From: Alphaproteobacteria bacterium
Lineage (GTDB): Bacteria > Pseudomonadota > Alphaproteobacteria > UBA828
Assembly (NCBI GenBank): GCA_022826345.1
Contig: JAJDVB010000007.1
Span: 1-40,093, forward strand
Direction of reading: 5' to 3'
Length of the DNA stretch: 40,093 nt
Below, piece by piece: positions 23,551 to 32,788 of this stretch (positions are counted from its first letter, which is position 1; each line of letters starts with the position of its first letter). The position numbers and the translations under genes are program-made. Below the pieces are notes generated by a model. That model ran no database searches. It was not told the origin of the DNA and saw only the letters and a program-made list of their open reading frames with translations.

Positions 23551-25658
23551 GAATCTCTAGTCCCACCATTCTTCCGGCCATGCTGGTGGTGGCGGGACTG
23601 CTCGCGGCGTGCGCGGAGCTTCGAGTGGAGCCGTTGCCGGAGCCGATCCGCCCGCCAAAAGAATACGTGTCCGCAGCGCAGGAGGAGCCGGTACCGGCCG
23701 AGACTCCGGTTGAACAGGAACTGCGCACGTCCCGAGCCCCGGGGGTGGTGATCCAGCGCTCGGTGGCGGAGGGCATTACCGACCGGCTGGGCGACGATCT
23801 CTTCGGCGATCCCATCCGTGTCAGCTTTCACAACATTCCTCTTGTGCCCTTCATCAACGAGATTTTTGGCGAAGAGCTGGGGATGTCGTTCCTGATTTCG
23901 CCGGGTTTGCGTCGCAAGTCCGATCTCGTGACTCTCAAGTTGACCGAGCCGCTGCCGCCGCGCCAGCTCTTTGCGACGGCCCGTCGGGTTCTGCGCGAGT
24001 ACGGCGTCGACATCGTAGCGGCGGAGGAAGGCATCCTGACCTTCGTTCCGAGCCAGGACATCGCCTCCCGCGATGTCCCCCTGTTCGTGAGCGGCCGGGC
24101 ATTGCCGGATGTTCCTCCCAGCCATCGCGTCATATTCCAGCTTGTGCAGCTCAAGGTGGTTCGCGGCCCACAAGTTCGCGGGTGGCTGAGCGCGGCATTC
24201 GACCGCCAGGACCTGGAAGTGATCGAGGACCCCGATCGCAACGCCCTGCTGCTCAAGGGCAACAGCGACATGCTCGCCCGCGCGCTTGCCATGATCGAGG
24301 TGCTCGACCAGCCCTTACTACGCGGGCGCTACGGCGTGATTATCGAACCCGTCTTCATGCGCGCCCAGGACTTGGCAAGGGCGCTGAACGAAGTGCTTAA
24401 CGCCGAGGGGTATCAGGCGAGTATCGGCACCGGCGGGGTTGGCGGTTCGATCATCCTTCTCGCGTTGTCGGAGGTGGACAAGATGGTCGCGTTCGCGGCG
24501 GACCAGGCCACGCTCGACCACGTCGAGCAATGGGCGCGTCTCCTGGATTCCCGCCGCAAGGAGTCGATCGATTCGGCGGTCTTTGCATACGAGGTTCTCA
24601 ATACCCAGGCAGAAGAATTGACCGATACCTTGAACCGCATGTTCGGCTCCGGTGTGGCCGGCGAACCTCAGCCGGACGCGATGGCCGCAGGCGAAAGCGA
24701 ACGGGGGCCCGAACCCCGGCCCGCGGCAGCAGAACCGGCCAGCGCCAGGATTGTCGTCGACAAGAATCGCAACATGCTGCTCTTCCGGGGCTCCGGCAAG
24801 GAGTGGGCAGAGATCCGAAGCGTGATCGAAAAACTGGACAAGTCCGTGCCGTCGGCGTTGATCGAAGTGCTGATTGCGGAAGTCACGCTGTCCGATCAGG
24901 AAAAATCGGGTATCGAGTTTCTCTTCAGAGGTGGCGTCGACGACTACGGTCTCGCCGGCACACTGGGCGGCCTGGGTCTCGGCGGTTCAGGCCTGACGGT
25001 GACCCTGGACAATGCCGGCGAAACGCGGGCGGCATTGAACCTGTTTTACAGGGACGACCGGGTCGTGATCCGCTCGCGCCCGCGTCTTCTCGTCAAGAGC
25101 GGCGAGACTGCGACGATCGACGTCGGCAACGAGATCCCGGTGATCACGCGAATCTCGGACGACACACGTCAGACCGTCGATGCGGTCAACATCCTGCAGG
25201 ACGTCACCTACCGCAAGACCGGCGTGCAACTGGAAATCAAGCCCATCGTACAGGCTAACGGGCTGGTCGACCTGCAGATTTCGCAGCAACTCAGCGAAGC
25301 GCGGCCGACCGCAGCTACGAGCCTTGCGGGCACTCCCACAATCTTGAACCGACAGATCAGCACCAGCCTGACGCTCAAGGACGGCGGATCCCTGCTGCTG
25401 GGCGGGCTCATATCGGGCAGTCAAAGTGCAGGTGAGACCGGCTTACCCGTCCTGGGACAACTGCCGGGGATTGGCCGGCTTTTTCGCGCGGACTCCCTTC
25501 AGGAAGACCGGACTGAACTGCTGATCATGGTCACGCCTTACGTGATCACCAATCACGAAGAGGGCTGGGAGCTCACGCGGCAAATCCGAGACCGCCTGGA
25601 CCTGCATTCGTTTATCTCTGAGGACCCTGGCCCGCCGCTCCTTCCCTTCGGTGAGTGA
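23547..25658 (+). CDS. gspD: Type II secretion secretin GspD (lipoprotein)
   Basis: GspD forms the outer-membrane channel. The 703-residue protein has a signal with lipobox LLAAC (Cys22), so it may reach the outer membrane without a separate pilotin. After a Pro-rich linker come the N0 domain (about 95-165), N1-N3 domains (about 180-445, with an Ala/Glu/Pro insert near 370-400) and the secretin core. The core shows IEVLIAEVTLSDQEKSGIEF, then RPRLLVKSGETATIDVGNEIPV, then LLLGGLISG and VPVLGQLPGIGRLFR-like GLPVLGQLPGIGRLFR, with the final FVTPYVI reading MVTPYVI. It appears complete. Confidence 0.95.
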   Translation: MRISSPTILPAMLVVAGLLAACAELRVEPLPEPIRPPKEYVSAAQEEPVPAETPVEQELRTSRAPGVVIQRSVAEGITDRLGDDLFGDPIRVSFHNIPLVPFINEIFGEELGMSFLISPGLRRKSDLVTLKLTEPLPPRQLFATARRVLREYGVDIVAAEEGILTFVPSQDIASRDVPLFVSGRALPDVPPSHRVIFQLVQLKVVRGPQVRGWLSAAFDRQDLEVIEDPDRNALLLKGNSDMLARALAMIEVLDQPLLRGRYGVIIEPVFMRAQDLARALNEVLNAEGYQASIGTGGVGGSIILLALSEVDKMVAFAADQATLDHVEQWARLLDSRRKESIDSAVFAYEVLNTQAEELTDTLNRMFGSGVAGEPQPDAMAAGESERGPEPRPAAAEPASARIVVDKNRNMLLFRGSGKEWAEIRSVIEKLDKSVPSALIEVLIAEVTLSDQEKSGIEFLFRGGVDDYGLAGTLGGLGLGGSGLTVTLDNAGETRAALNLFYRDDRVVIRSRPRLLVKSGETATIDVGNEIPVITRISDDTRQTVDAVNILQDVTYRKTGVQLEIKPIVQANGLVDLQISQQLSEARPTAATSLAGTPTILNRQISTSLTLKDGGSLLLGGLISGSQSAGETGLPVLGQLPGIGRLFRADSLQEDRTELLIMVTPYVITNHEEGWELTRQIRDRLDLHSFISEDPGPPLLPFGE

Positions 25659-25894
25659 TTTCCGCTGCGGGCGTGTGGCAGGCGCAATGCATCGTCTGGG
25701 CGCGGACGGATACTGACGTCAACGATATCGTTTTCTCGTCGCACCTTGTGACCTTGAACCCTGCGCTCATTGACCCCGGCGCACACGGCTGGAGACACGG
25801 GAACAATCCGGGGGAATTGGCGATCCAAGACTCGAGTAGTCGCCCCGTTGCCAACACTTCTTTTGGAAGACCCATCCAGCCGCTTGCGGAATGA
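25655..25894 (+). CDS. Possible 79-residue protein between gspD and gspO
   Basis: A GTG start overlaps the gspD stop and the TGA overlaps the gspO ATG (ATGA), the same overlap style as the rest of the operon. The protein has no signal peptide, membrane helix or motif I recognise. It may be a small real gene or only spacer that happens to be open. In other type II clusters the prepilin peptidase's first transmembrane segment would be expected about here, but no frame encodes it. Confidence 0.3.
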   Translation: MISAAGVWQAQCIVWARTDTDVNDIVFSSHLVTLNPALIDPGAHGWRHGNNPGELAIQDSSSRPVANTSFGRPIQPLAE

Positions 25895-26565
25895 CCGTAG
25901 TGGCTAACACGTGCTATTGCTGCCAGGACTCGGGGTTCAAGCTCGTATCCCCTGATTTATTGCCCGTGCTCCCGTGGATAGTGCGTCGCGGCCGCTGCCC
26001 CTATTGTGGCGCGAAAATTTCCGCTGTCGTTCCTGCTCTTGAACTCGTGATGATCGCCGTCGTAATCGTCACGGCCGTGCTGGTCAAGGACGATGCGCAA
26101 GCCGCTGCAGGATGCTTCCTGGGATGGCTGCTTGTTCTGCTGGTTGTCGCGGATCTGCGGCATCAGATTCTGCCGGACAGCCTGACGGCGACATTGCTGG
26201 CGAGCGGCTTGCTGGCGGCGCTGTTCTTGCCGGCACCGGGCTTCACTCAGGCGCTGATCGGCGCGGCGACCGGCGGCGGCAGCTTCTTCCTGCTGCGCTT
26301 CCTCTATTTCCGCTACCGTGGCATCGAAGGTCTGGGCCTGGGCGATGTCAAGTTGATGGCCGGACTGGGCGCTTGGCTCGGCCCGGCGTGGCTGCCGCCG
26401 CTGGTCCTCATCGCCGCCGTGGCTGGACTCACGGTCGTCTTGCTGCGGTCCTGGAGCCAGGGAACCAGGGTTTCCGCAACGAGCAGGGTCGCCTTCGGCG
26501 CGTATCTCGGCGGTGCGGCCCTGCTTCTCTGGGGCCTAAAATCGACGGGCACGTGGGAGTGGTAG
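25891..26565 (+). CDS. gspO: Prepilin peptidase GspO (A24), N-terminally short
   Basis: This aspartic protease cleaves and methylates the pseudopilin leaders. The two catalytic aspartates are visible in LLVVADLRHQILPD and EGLGLGDVKLMAGLGAWLG. The cytoplasmic tetra-cysteine loop is present (CYCC at 8-11 and CPYC at 36-39, in RRGRCPYCGAKIS). The protein starts directly at this loop: the usual first helix with the GSFLNVVIYRLP-like motif is missing, and an in-frame stop lies about 50 nt upstream of the ATG. At 224 residues it is shorter than the usual 260-290. The peptidase should still work; the methylation step is doubtful. Confidence 0.85.
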   Translation: MTVVANTCYCCQDSGFKLVSPDLLPVLPWIVRRGRCPYCGAKISAVVPALELVMIAVVIVTAVLVKDDAQAAAGCFLGWLLVLLVVADLRHQILPDSLTATLLASGLLAALFLPAPGFTQALIGAATGGGSFFLLRFLYFRYRGIEGLGLGDVKLMAGLGAWLGPAWLPPLVLIAAVAGLTVVLLRSWSQGTRVSATSRVAFGAYLGGAALLLWGLKSTGTWEW

Positions 26566-26569
26566 ACGC

Positions 26570-28384
26570 TTGAATCCCCGCGTCGTCCGATCACACGCCC
26601 CTCGTCAGACGCAGGCGTCATTTGCTACGGTATGTGAACGGACACCAGACGCTGGAGTCCAGCCGCCAATGCCCAAGTCGCCGGAACGAGTGTCGGACGC
26701 TGCAGCGCCGGGCGGGTATTCCGGGCAGCGACTCGCCGAACTGCTGGTTGAGAGAAACGATGTTCTGCAGACCGACATGGACAAGGCCCTGCAGATACAA
26801 CGTTCGATCGGCGGCAGGCTCGACGCCGTACTGCTCAGGACTGGCACCATTTCCGAAGACCTTCTTCTGCAAAGGGTCGCCGAAATACAGGGAGCAGAGT
26901 ACCTCCGTAACGCGGAGGAGCTTCCCGGAAAGAAAGACGTATATGAATTCATTTCAGAGGCACCGATCAAGAGGGAGTGGTTTCTCGATAATGGCGTGCT
27001 GATGTGGCGTCGGAACGGCCAGCTCTTTTGTATCGCTCGGGATATCATGGATCATGGCGTGTTGGCCGTACTCAGCTACTTTTATCCGGACGAACCGGTC
27101 AAATATTGTCTCGCTACCGGTCACCAGATCGACCACCTTCTGGAGTTCGTGAAGAAGGAGCGGGACGGCCAGACTCCCTACGTCGGCGACGACACCAAGC
27201 AACTGACAGAGATGGCCGAAGAGGCGCCGATCATCGAGTTCGTGAACAATCTTCTTGCACAGGCCGTCTACGTGAAGGCCTCGGACATCCACATCGAACC
27301 GACGGAGGAGCATTTCCTGGTTCGCATGCGCGTTGACGGCGTGCTGCACACCAAGCAAACGCAGCCGGTCGAGCGGTTTCCCGCAGTCGCATCCCGCATC
27401 AAGCTGATATCGGGCCTCGACATTGCGGAGCGGCGGCTTCCCCAGGACGGACGGATTTCGAGCCGGATTGCGGGGCAGGAGATGGACATCCGGGTGTCGA
27501 CGGTGCCGTGCGCCTTCGGGGAATCCGTGGTGCTGCGGCTGCTGGCGAAGGAGCGGGCGGACCTGTCTCTGCCGAACCTGGGCATGGAGGCCGATCATCT
27601 CACCCTGTTCCGGCGCTGGTTCCAGACCAGCAGCGGCATCGTTCTGGTGACCGGACCGACGGGGTCGGGGAAATCCACGACGCTGGCTTCGGCGCTCACG
27701 GAGATCGACGACGGCGTCAAGAAGCTCATCACGGTGGAGGACCCGGTCGAGCACCAGATGCCCAACATCACCCAAATCCAGACGCATGCGGAGATCGGCT
27801 ACACCTTCGCCCGCGCCTTGCGCGCCATTCTGCGCCAGGACCCGGACGTCATCATGATCGGCGAGATTCGCGACCTGGAGACCGCGGAAATCGCCATCCG
27901 TTCGGCCATGACGGGCCACCTGGTGTTGTCGACGGCCCACACCAACAACGCGCTGTCCAGCTTCACGCGACTGATCGACATGGGCGTGGAACCGTTTCTA
28001 GTCGCCGCGTCGGTGCGCGGGGTCCAGGCGCAGCGGCTCGTGCGCAGGGCGTGCCCGCGTTGTTCGGAGCGCATCGAGCCGCCCTCCGTTTTCGCCGAGA
28101 GCCTAGAACGCATCCCGCCGCATCTGCTCGGCGAGCGCTGGGTGACGGTCCACGGCTGCGACGCCTGCGACCGGACCGGCTACACCGGCAGGACCGGCAT
28201 CTACGAACTTGTTCCGGTGACCGGCGAACTCCAGGAGCTCATCGTTTCAGGTGCAAAGCTCAATGAGCTGAAGACGCTGGCGCTGCAGCAGGGGCATCGC
28301 TCCCTGCTGGAAGATGGCCTGCTCAAGGCATCCCACGGTCGCACCACTGCGGAAGAAGTGACCCGCCTCACGCTCGAGGAGTGA
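26570..28384 (+). CDS. gspE: Type II secretion ATPase GspE
   Basis: GspE is the hexameric cytoplasmic motor. The frame from TTG 26570 gives 604 residues. A likelier start is ATG 26669 (MPKSPERV), since the first 33 residues have no family character; that gives 571. Domains: N1E (about 50-190), N2E with RVDGVLH and LDIAERRLPQDGRIS, and the RecA core. Visible motifs are Walker A GPTGSGKST (362-370), the Asp box ITVEDPVEH, Walker B DPDVIMIGEIRD and the His box TGHLVLSTAHTNNA. A zinc tetra-cysteine (CPRC...CDAC) precedes GYTGRTGIYEL. It lies 4 nt after gspO. Confidence 0.95.
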   Translation: MNPRVVRSHAPRQTQASFATVCERTPDAGVQPPMPKSPERVSDAAAPGGYSGQRLAELLVERNDVLQTDMDKALQIQRSIGGRLDAVLLRTGTISEDLLLQRVAEIQGAEYLRNAEELPGKKDVYEFISEAPIKREWFLDNGVLMWRRNGQLFCIARDIMDHGVLAVLSYFYPDEPVKYCLATGHQIDHLLEFVKKERDGQTPYVGDDTKQLTEMAEEAPIIEFVNNLLAQAVYVKASDIHIEPTEEHFLVRMRVDGVLHTKQTQPVERFPAVASRIKLISGLDIAERRLPQDGRISSRIAGQEMDIRVSTVPCAFGESVVLRLLAKERADLSLPNLGMEADHLTLFRRWFQTSSGIVLVTGPTGSGKSTTLASALTEIDDGVKKLITVEDPVEHQMPNITQIQTHAEIGYTFARALRAILRQDPDVIMIGEIRDLETAEIAIRSAMTGHLVLSTAHTNNALSSFTRLIDMGVEPFLVAASVRGVQAQRLVRRACPRCSERIEPPSVFAESLERIPPHLLGERWVTVHGCDACDRTGYTGRTGIYELVPVTGELQELIVSGAKLNELKTLALQQGHRSLLEDGLLKASHGRTTAEEVTRLTLEE

Positions 28385-28390
28385 TCCACG

Positions 28391-29587
28391 ATGCGGGAGT
28401 ACCAGTACGAGATCGTCGATCGCAGCGGTCGGGTGGTGAAGGGAGTCGCCGAGGCCGCCTCCGTCTCCGACCTCGTTCGGGAGCTGAGTGCCGAGGGCCA
28501 TACCGTGGTCGAGGTGGCGGAGCCCCGCGCAACGCGGCCTCCGCTGTTGCGCCGCCGGCTCGGCGCCCAGGACCAGATGATGGCGCTTCACGAATTGGCG
28601 ACGCTGCTCGAATCCGGTGTTTCGCTCGGTAACGCGGTGGAGGCCCAGGCCAGCGGCACCCGGCACCCATCGCTGGCCCAGGCCTTCGAGGCAATGTCCA
28701 GGGCGCTCATGCGCGGGGAGAGCTTTCTCGAGGCCTTGCGGGCCGGGCAGCTGGCTCTTCCGGATTACGTCTACCGCCTGGTGGAGGCCGGCGAGCTGAA
28801 CGGTCAACTCGCGGGGGCTCTGCGCCAAGCCGTCGAGCAGATGCAGTATGATCAACGGGTCGCCACGGAGATGCGCGGCGCGCTGTTCTACCCCTCGATC
28901 CTGATCGTCGCTGGCTGCGCCGCGGTGCTCCTGGTCTTCGTCTTCGTGATCCCGCAATTCGCCAATCTGCTCGAGACAGGAAACGAGCTGCCCGTGCTGG
29001 CCGAAGCCGTCCTGCACGCCGGGCTCTGGTTCAATGCCAACGGATGGCAGCTGGCAGCTGCTCTTGCCGTCATCGCTTTCGCCATTGCGATGCTCGCGCG
29101 GCGTGAGGGTGTCCGTCAGCGAGTCCGAGACAGCCTCTCCACGCTGCCGATCCTTTCCGATTGGTTTACCGAGACGGATACCGCGAAATGGGCTTCGCTC
29201 ATGAGCGCCATGCTGGCGAGCCGCGTGCGTCTCCTGGACGCTCTGGGGCTTGCCGCAAGCAGCGTGCGAATCACCCGGCGCAAGGCGATGCTGGAGCAGG
29301 CAACGAGCGACGTCCGCAGCGGCGCCTCGCTTTCGGCGGCGCTGGAGAAGCGTCGCGCGCTCACGCCCACCGGTTACAGCCTGCTTCGTGTCGGCGAGCA
29401 ATCAGGGCAGCTTGCCGAGATGCTGAGGGCGCTTGCGACGCTTTACGACGAAAACAGCCGTCGACGCATGAAGCGATTCCTCACCCTGATCGAACCGCTG
29501 GCCGTCGTGCTGGTCGGCGGATTTCTCGGTGTCATCATGATCGGAATCATTCTTGCGATCACCAGTGTCAACGATATCGCGTTTTGA
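28391..29587 (+). CDS. gspF: Type II secretion inner-membrane platform protein GspF
   Basis: This 398-residue polytopic protein has two GspF repeats. The first contains LHELATLLESGVSLGNAVEAQ, the second WASLMSAMLASRVRLLDALGLA. Three transmembrane segments are seen near 172-195 (SILIVAGCAAVLLVFVFVIP), 220-240 (ALAVIAFAIAMLA) and the C-terminus (LAVVLVGGFLGVIMIGIILAI). The N-terminus reads REYQYEIVDRSGRVVKGVAEA, as usual. It recruits GspE and GspL at the inner membrane. The ribosome site is GGAG inside the end of gspE, 6 nt separate the genes, and the gene is intact. Confidence 0.95.
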   Translation: MREYQYEIVDRSGRVVKGVAEAASVSDLVRELSAEGHTVVEVAEPRATRPPLLRRRLGAQDQMMALHELATLLESGVSLGNAVEAQASGTRHPSLAQAFEAMSRALMRGESFLEALRAGQLALPDYVYRLVEAGELNGQLAGALRQAVEQMQYDQRVATEMRGALFYPSILIVAGCAAVLLVFVFVIPQFANLLETGNELPVLAEAVLHAGLWFNANGWQLAAALAVIAFAIAMLARREGVRQRVRDSLSTLPILSDWFTETDTAKWASLMSAMLASRVRLLDALGLAASSVRITRRKAMLEQATSDVRSGASLSAALEKRRALTPTGYSLLRVGEQSGQLAEMLRALATLYDENSRRRMKRFLTLIEPLAVVLVGGFLGVIMIGIILAITSVNDIAF

Positions 29588-29606
29588 CCGGACGGGGATA
29601 ACCGCG

Positions 29607-30149
29607 ATGCCCGACACAGAACCGCAGTCAGCGCGCAAGGAGGGGACCCAGACAGCAACGCCGCGCCGACGGTTCGCGGGCAAGCGGCACGCGGCGTCCA
29701 AATCGGCGATCGCAGGTTCCGCTACTTCAGGATTCACCCTCATCGAGCTCATGGTGGTTCTCGTGATCCTCGGTCTGCTGGCGGGGCTGGTCGGACCGCA
29801 GCTCTTCGGCAGGATCGACACGTCGAAGGTGAAGACGGCCGAGACTCAAATCAAGATGTTACGCGGCGCCTTGCAGGCGTATCGCCTGGACGTGGGCAGA
29901 TATCCCACCACTACAGAAGGGCTCGCCGCGCTGGTCCGCCCCCCGACGGAGGCCGCCGACTTCTGGAGCGGACCCTATCTCGACGGCGAGGTGCCGGAAG
30001 ACCCGTGGAGCGCGCCCTACCGCTACCTCTATCCCGCCGATAACCTTCAGGGATTTGCGCTCTATTCGCTCGGCGCCAACTCGCAGGACGGAGGAGACGG
30101 CACCGATGCCGATGTCGGTTACCTTCCGACAGAGTCACAGTTGCGCTAG
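29607..30149 (+). CDS. gspG: Major pseudopilin GspG
   Basis: GspG polymerises into the periplasmic pseudopilus. I choose ATG 29607 (GGGGAT upstream) instead of the longer frame that runs into gspF; it gives 180 residues. The leader before the cleavage site is about 42 residues, much longer than the usual 6-10, and basic. The mature start is FTLIELMVVLVILGLLAGL with Glu at +5. Downstream are the GspG features LDVGRYPTTTEGLAALV, GPYLDGEVPEDPW, and a calcium loop in ANSQDGGDGTDADVG. The gene is intact, and gspH follows 30 nt downstream. Confidence 0.93.
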   Translation: MPDTEPQSARKEGTQTATPRRRFAGKRHAASKSAIAGSATSGFTLIELMVVLVILGLLAGLVGPQLFGRIDTSKVKTAETQIKMLRGALQAYRLDVGRYPTTTEGLAALVRPPTEAADFWSGPYLDGEVPEDPWSAPYRYLYPADNLQGFALYSLGANSQDGGDGTDADVGYLPTESQLR

Positions 30150-30179
30150 CCGTTTCCGATCGCCGGGTTCGGAAATCCG

Positions 30180-30740
30180 TTGGGACGGAAGGTAGCGCGG
30201 ATCATCCAATGGATCCGCTGGCATGCCAGAGCCAGCGGCGGCACGGCGGAGACTGAACACGACCGCCACCACGTTGGCCGATCGAGCAGCGCCCGCGCAA
30301 CGGGCGGCTTCACCTTGATTGAGATGCTGTTCGTCTTGTTCCTGGTGGCGATGATCACCGCGCTCGTCGCGCCGAATACGGAGCGCCTTTACGCAAGCAT
30401 CGCGGGCAAGACGGACCGCGAGTACATCCTGGACCAGTTCGCCGGCCTCGGCCGAATGGCCCTGCGTCATGGTCAGGCCTATGTGGTCTCGCCCCCCGGA
30501 CCCAACGGCCCGGAGGCTGAAGCCTTGTCGGCAGCACGCGCCGCTCCGCTGCTCCAAGCGGATGCCAAGCCCCACGTCATCGACCTGCCTGAGGGTTGGA
30601 CCATCGAGCTCGACCGGCCCCTCGTGGTCGGTGCGAACGGCGTCTGCTTCGGGGCCACGCTCACCTTGCGTCACGAGGGCACGATCGAAGCCCGTCTCGC
30701 TCTCGAAGCGCCTTACTGCCGCGTCGCGACGCATGTCTAA
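30180..30740 (+). CDS. gspH: Minor pseudopilin GspH
   Basis: This 186-residue type IV pilin-like protein has a cleavage site ATGG/FTLIEMLFVLFLVAMITALVA, with Glu at +5. The TTG at 30180 is the only reasonable start in the frame and implies a 43-residue leader, long as in GspG. The mature part is beta-rich with little similarity to well-known GspH, so H is assigned mainly by its place between G and I. It overlaps gspI by 8 nt. A conserved pair of cysteines may be CFGATL and APYC. Confidence 0.85.
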   Translation: MGRKVARIIQWIRWHARASGGTAETEHDRHHVGRSSSARATGGFTLIEMLFVLFLVAMITALVAPNTERLYASIAGKTDREYILDQFAGLGRMALRHGQAYVVSPPGPNGPEAEALSAARAAPLLQADAKPHVIDLPEGWTIELDRPLVVGANGVCFGATLTLRHEGTIEARLALEAPYCRVATHV

Positions 30741-31164
30741 CCGCTCCAACGAGGCTGCTCGGTCTGCGGGCTTCACGGTACTGGAGACCATGGTCGCGAT
30801 GGTGATCTTCGCAGGTGCCGCCGTGGCGCTCTACGGCCTCTTCAACACCAACCTGATCGCGCTGGGGCGCGCTTACGACGCGTCGCGACAGATGTCGGCG
30901 GCCCATCACGCCGTCGAATACCTTGCCGGCATCAATCCGCATGAGGAACGCGCGGGGCAGATGAGCGTGGACGGGATCGACATCGTCTGGTCGGCGACAC
31001 TGCTGGAGCCGGTGCGCCAGAGCCAGACCGTGACCGGAGAGCGTGGGTATTTCGAGGTCGGCCTGTACGAGATCCTGCTCGAGCCAAGTGAAGACGGTCG
31101 ATCGCTGGGTACCTGGCGGCTGCGGGTCCCCGGATACAGGAAAGTGCGGGAGCCTGTGCCGTGA
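30733..31164 (+). CDS. gspI: Minor pseudopilin GspI
   Basis: I start at ATG 30733, overlapping the end of gspH. The longer open frame upstream is gspH read out of frame. The protein has 143 residues with a 13-residue leader and the site RSAG/FTVLETMVAMVIFAGAAVAL, Glu at +5. The rest contains RQMSAAHHAVEYLAG and a C-terminal WRLRVPGYRKVREPVP. GspI starts the pseudopilus tip with J and K. The stop overlaps gspJ by 4 nt. Confidence 0.88.
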   Translation: MSNRSNEAARSAGFTVLETMVAMVIFAGAAVALYGLFNTNLIALGRAYDASRQMSAAHHAVEYLAGINPHEERAGQMSVDGIDIVWSATLLEPVRQSQTVTGERGYFEVGLYEILLEPSEDGRSLGTWRLRVPGYRKVREPVP

Positions 31165-31748
31165 CGGGTCGCGCCCGAAGCAGGACAACCCAGGCCGCGG
31201 CTCGGGGGCTGACCATGGTGGAGATGCTCGTCGTCCTGGTCCTCGTTTCGCTTCTGGGCACTCTCGTGATCCAGGGTACGGGTTTCTTCCTCGGCCAATT
31301 CGCAACGGTGAAGCGTGTTCATCGCGAGGCGGCCCTTGCCGACCTCCGGGATCATTGGTTCGCCTCGACTGTCGAGGCCATCCTGCCATCCCGACAGGCA
31401 ACGAGGCGCTTCGTCGGCGACGGCAAGTTCTTCGAGGGCGTCACACTGCAGCCGCTGACTGCTGCGGCCGGCCGGCCGCTGCGGGTTCGCTGGTCCATCG
31501 AGGGAGGCCGTGTCCTCTATGCCGAACACGGCGCGGAGCCCTGGACCATTCTCGGCGAGCAAGGCAGCGGGCTCAGCTTTCAGTATGCCGATTCATCGAG
31601 GCAGTGGCTCGAGCGGTGGCCGATAGAGAGAAGCCGGGAGTACATCCCGCGCATGGTCCGCCTGTTGTCGTCCGACGGCCGGACTCTCTGGCTGGCGCAC
31701 TTCGACCTCTACCCCGAACCGGTCCCCAACTACCGGGAGGAATTCTGA
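31161..31748 (+). CDS. gspJ: Minor pseudopilin GspJ
   Basis: This 195-residue protein has the leader and site AARG/LTMVEMLVVLVLVSLLGTLV, Glu at +5. The mature part includes ALADLRDHWFASTVEAILPS and ends with LWLAHFDLYPEPVPNYREEF. The order, size and site agree with GspJ, which forms the tip complex with I and K. GTG at 31161 overlaps the gspI stop, and its own stop overlaps the gspK ATG (TGATG). These overlaps suggest coupled translation across the minor pseudopilin genes. Confidence 0.88.
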   Translation: MTGRARSRTTQAAARGLTMVEMLVVLVLVSLLGTLVIQGTGFFLGQFATVKRVHREAALADLRDHWFASTVEAILPSRQATRRFVGDGKFFEGVTLQPLTAAAGRPLRVRWSIEGGRVLYAEHGAEPWTILGEQGSGLSFQYADSSRQWLERWPIERSREYIPRMVRLLSSDGRTLWLAHFDLYPEPVPNYREEF

Positions 31749-32788
31749 TGGCCAATCGCGGCAACGCGAACGGTTTCGTGCTAGTCGCGACGCTCTGGGC
31801 GCTGGCCGCGCTCGGGCTGCTCGCCACCTACATCAACCATGTGGTGGCGACCGACGTCGACCACGCCATCGAAGAGAAGCGTGCCTTCCAGGCCGAGCTC
31901 GAACGGCGCAACACAGAGGCAACGCTGATCTACCTTCTCGCCACCAGACGCATGAACCATCATGCCTTGATCCTCGAAGAGGAGCAGCGCTTCCTCGACC
32001 AAGGGCACAACCAGACGCCGTCTCCGTTCAACGTACGAGGAGAGTTGCGGGTCACCGGCGCCGCCTATGCCGCCCTTGGGGAAACCCGCTTCTCGATCCA
32101 GGACGAGGGCGGACTGGTTTCCGTCAACGCGCCGCGGTTTCCTCCATTCGCGGCTCTGCTGGAACGCATGGGGCTTGCCGAAGAGGATGCCCGGCGGGTC
32201 ATCGCCCGGATCGACGACTACATCGATGCCAACGACACCCTCAATCTCGGCGGCGCGGAACGTCAGGATTACCAGCGCCAGGGCAAGGCGGCGCCGCTCA
32301 ACTGGATCATGTCGAGCCCGATGGAACTCGGCGACGTTCTCGGTGTCGAGAACCTGATTCCTCGCAAAAGCTGGCCGCAGCTGTGGCCGGTGCTCACCAT
32401 GCGCCCCGTATCCAACTACAATTTCAACACCATGCATCCCGAGATCCTCGCGGCTGTTCTCGAGCTTGACGCGTACGGCCTGCGCGGCGTTCTCAACCAG
32501 CGGGAAAACGGCCCACTGACGCGGCAGACCCAGCTTGCCATGCTGAGCGGGAAGCATCTGGACATCGACGAAATGGAAGTGGCCGTGCTACCGTCGAATT
32601 TCCTGAGGTTGACGGTCTGGCATGAGACCGTCGGTCCGCGCTCGGTTGTCGGCATCGAATTGACGCCGCTCGGTGAGACGGCCCCGTGGCGCAAGGATTA
32701 CCGGTACTCGGAACCTGCTCCCCAGCGCGAAGATTCGGGCATTTCCAGTGATCCTCCCCGCGAAGCTGCGACGCCTCTTCTTCGGTAA
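31748..32788 (+). CDS. gspK: Minor pseudopilin GspK
   Basis: I start at ATG 31748, on the A of the gspJ stop; the much longer frame upstream is gspI/J out of frame. The 346-residue protein has a short leader and site ANG/FVLVATLWALAALGLLATYI, without Glu at +5, as is normal for GspK. It contains the GspK features FSIQDEGGLVSVNAP, RIDDYIDANDTLNLGGAE and LPRKSW-like IPRKSWPQLWPVLT. It caps the pseudopilus. Its 3' end overlaps gspL by about 41 nt if gspL starts at 32748. Confidence 0.9.
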   Translation: MANRGNANGFVLVATLWALAALGLLATYINHVVATDVDHAIEEKRAFQAELERRNTEATLIYLLATRRMNHHALILEEEQRFLDQGHNQTPSPFNVRGELRVTGAAYAALGETRFSIQDEGGLVSVNAPRFPPFAALLERMGLAEEDARRVIARIDDYIDANDTLNLGGAERQDYQRQGKAAPLNWIMSSPMELGDVLGVENLIPRKSWPQLWPVLTMRPVSNYNFNTMHPEILAAVLELDAYGLRGVLNQRENGPLTRQTQLAMLSGKHLDIDEMEVAVLPSNFLRLTVWHETVGPRSVVGIELTPLGETAPWRKDYRYSEPAPQREDSGISSDPPREAATPLLR

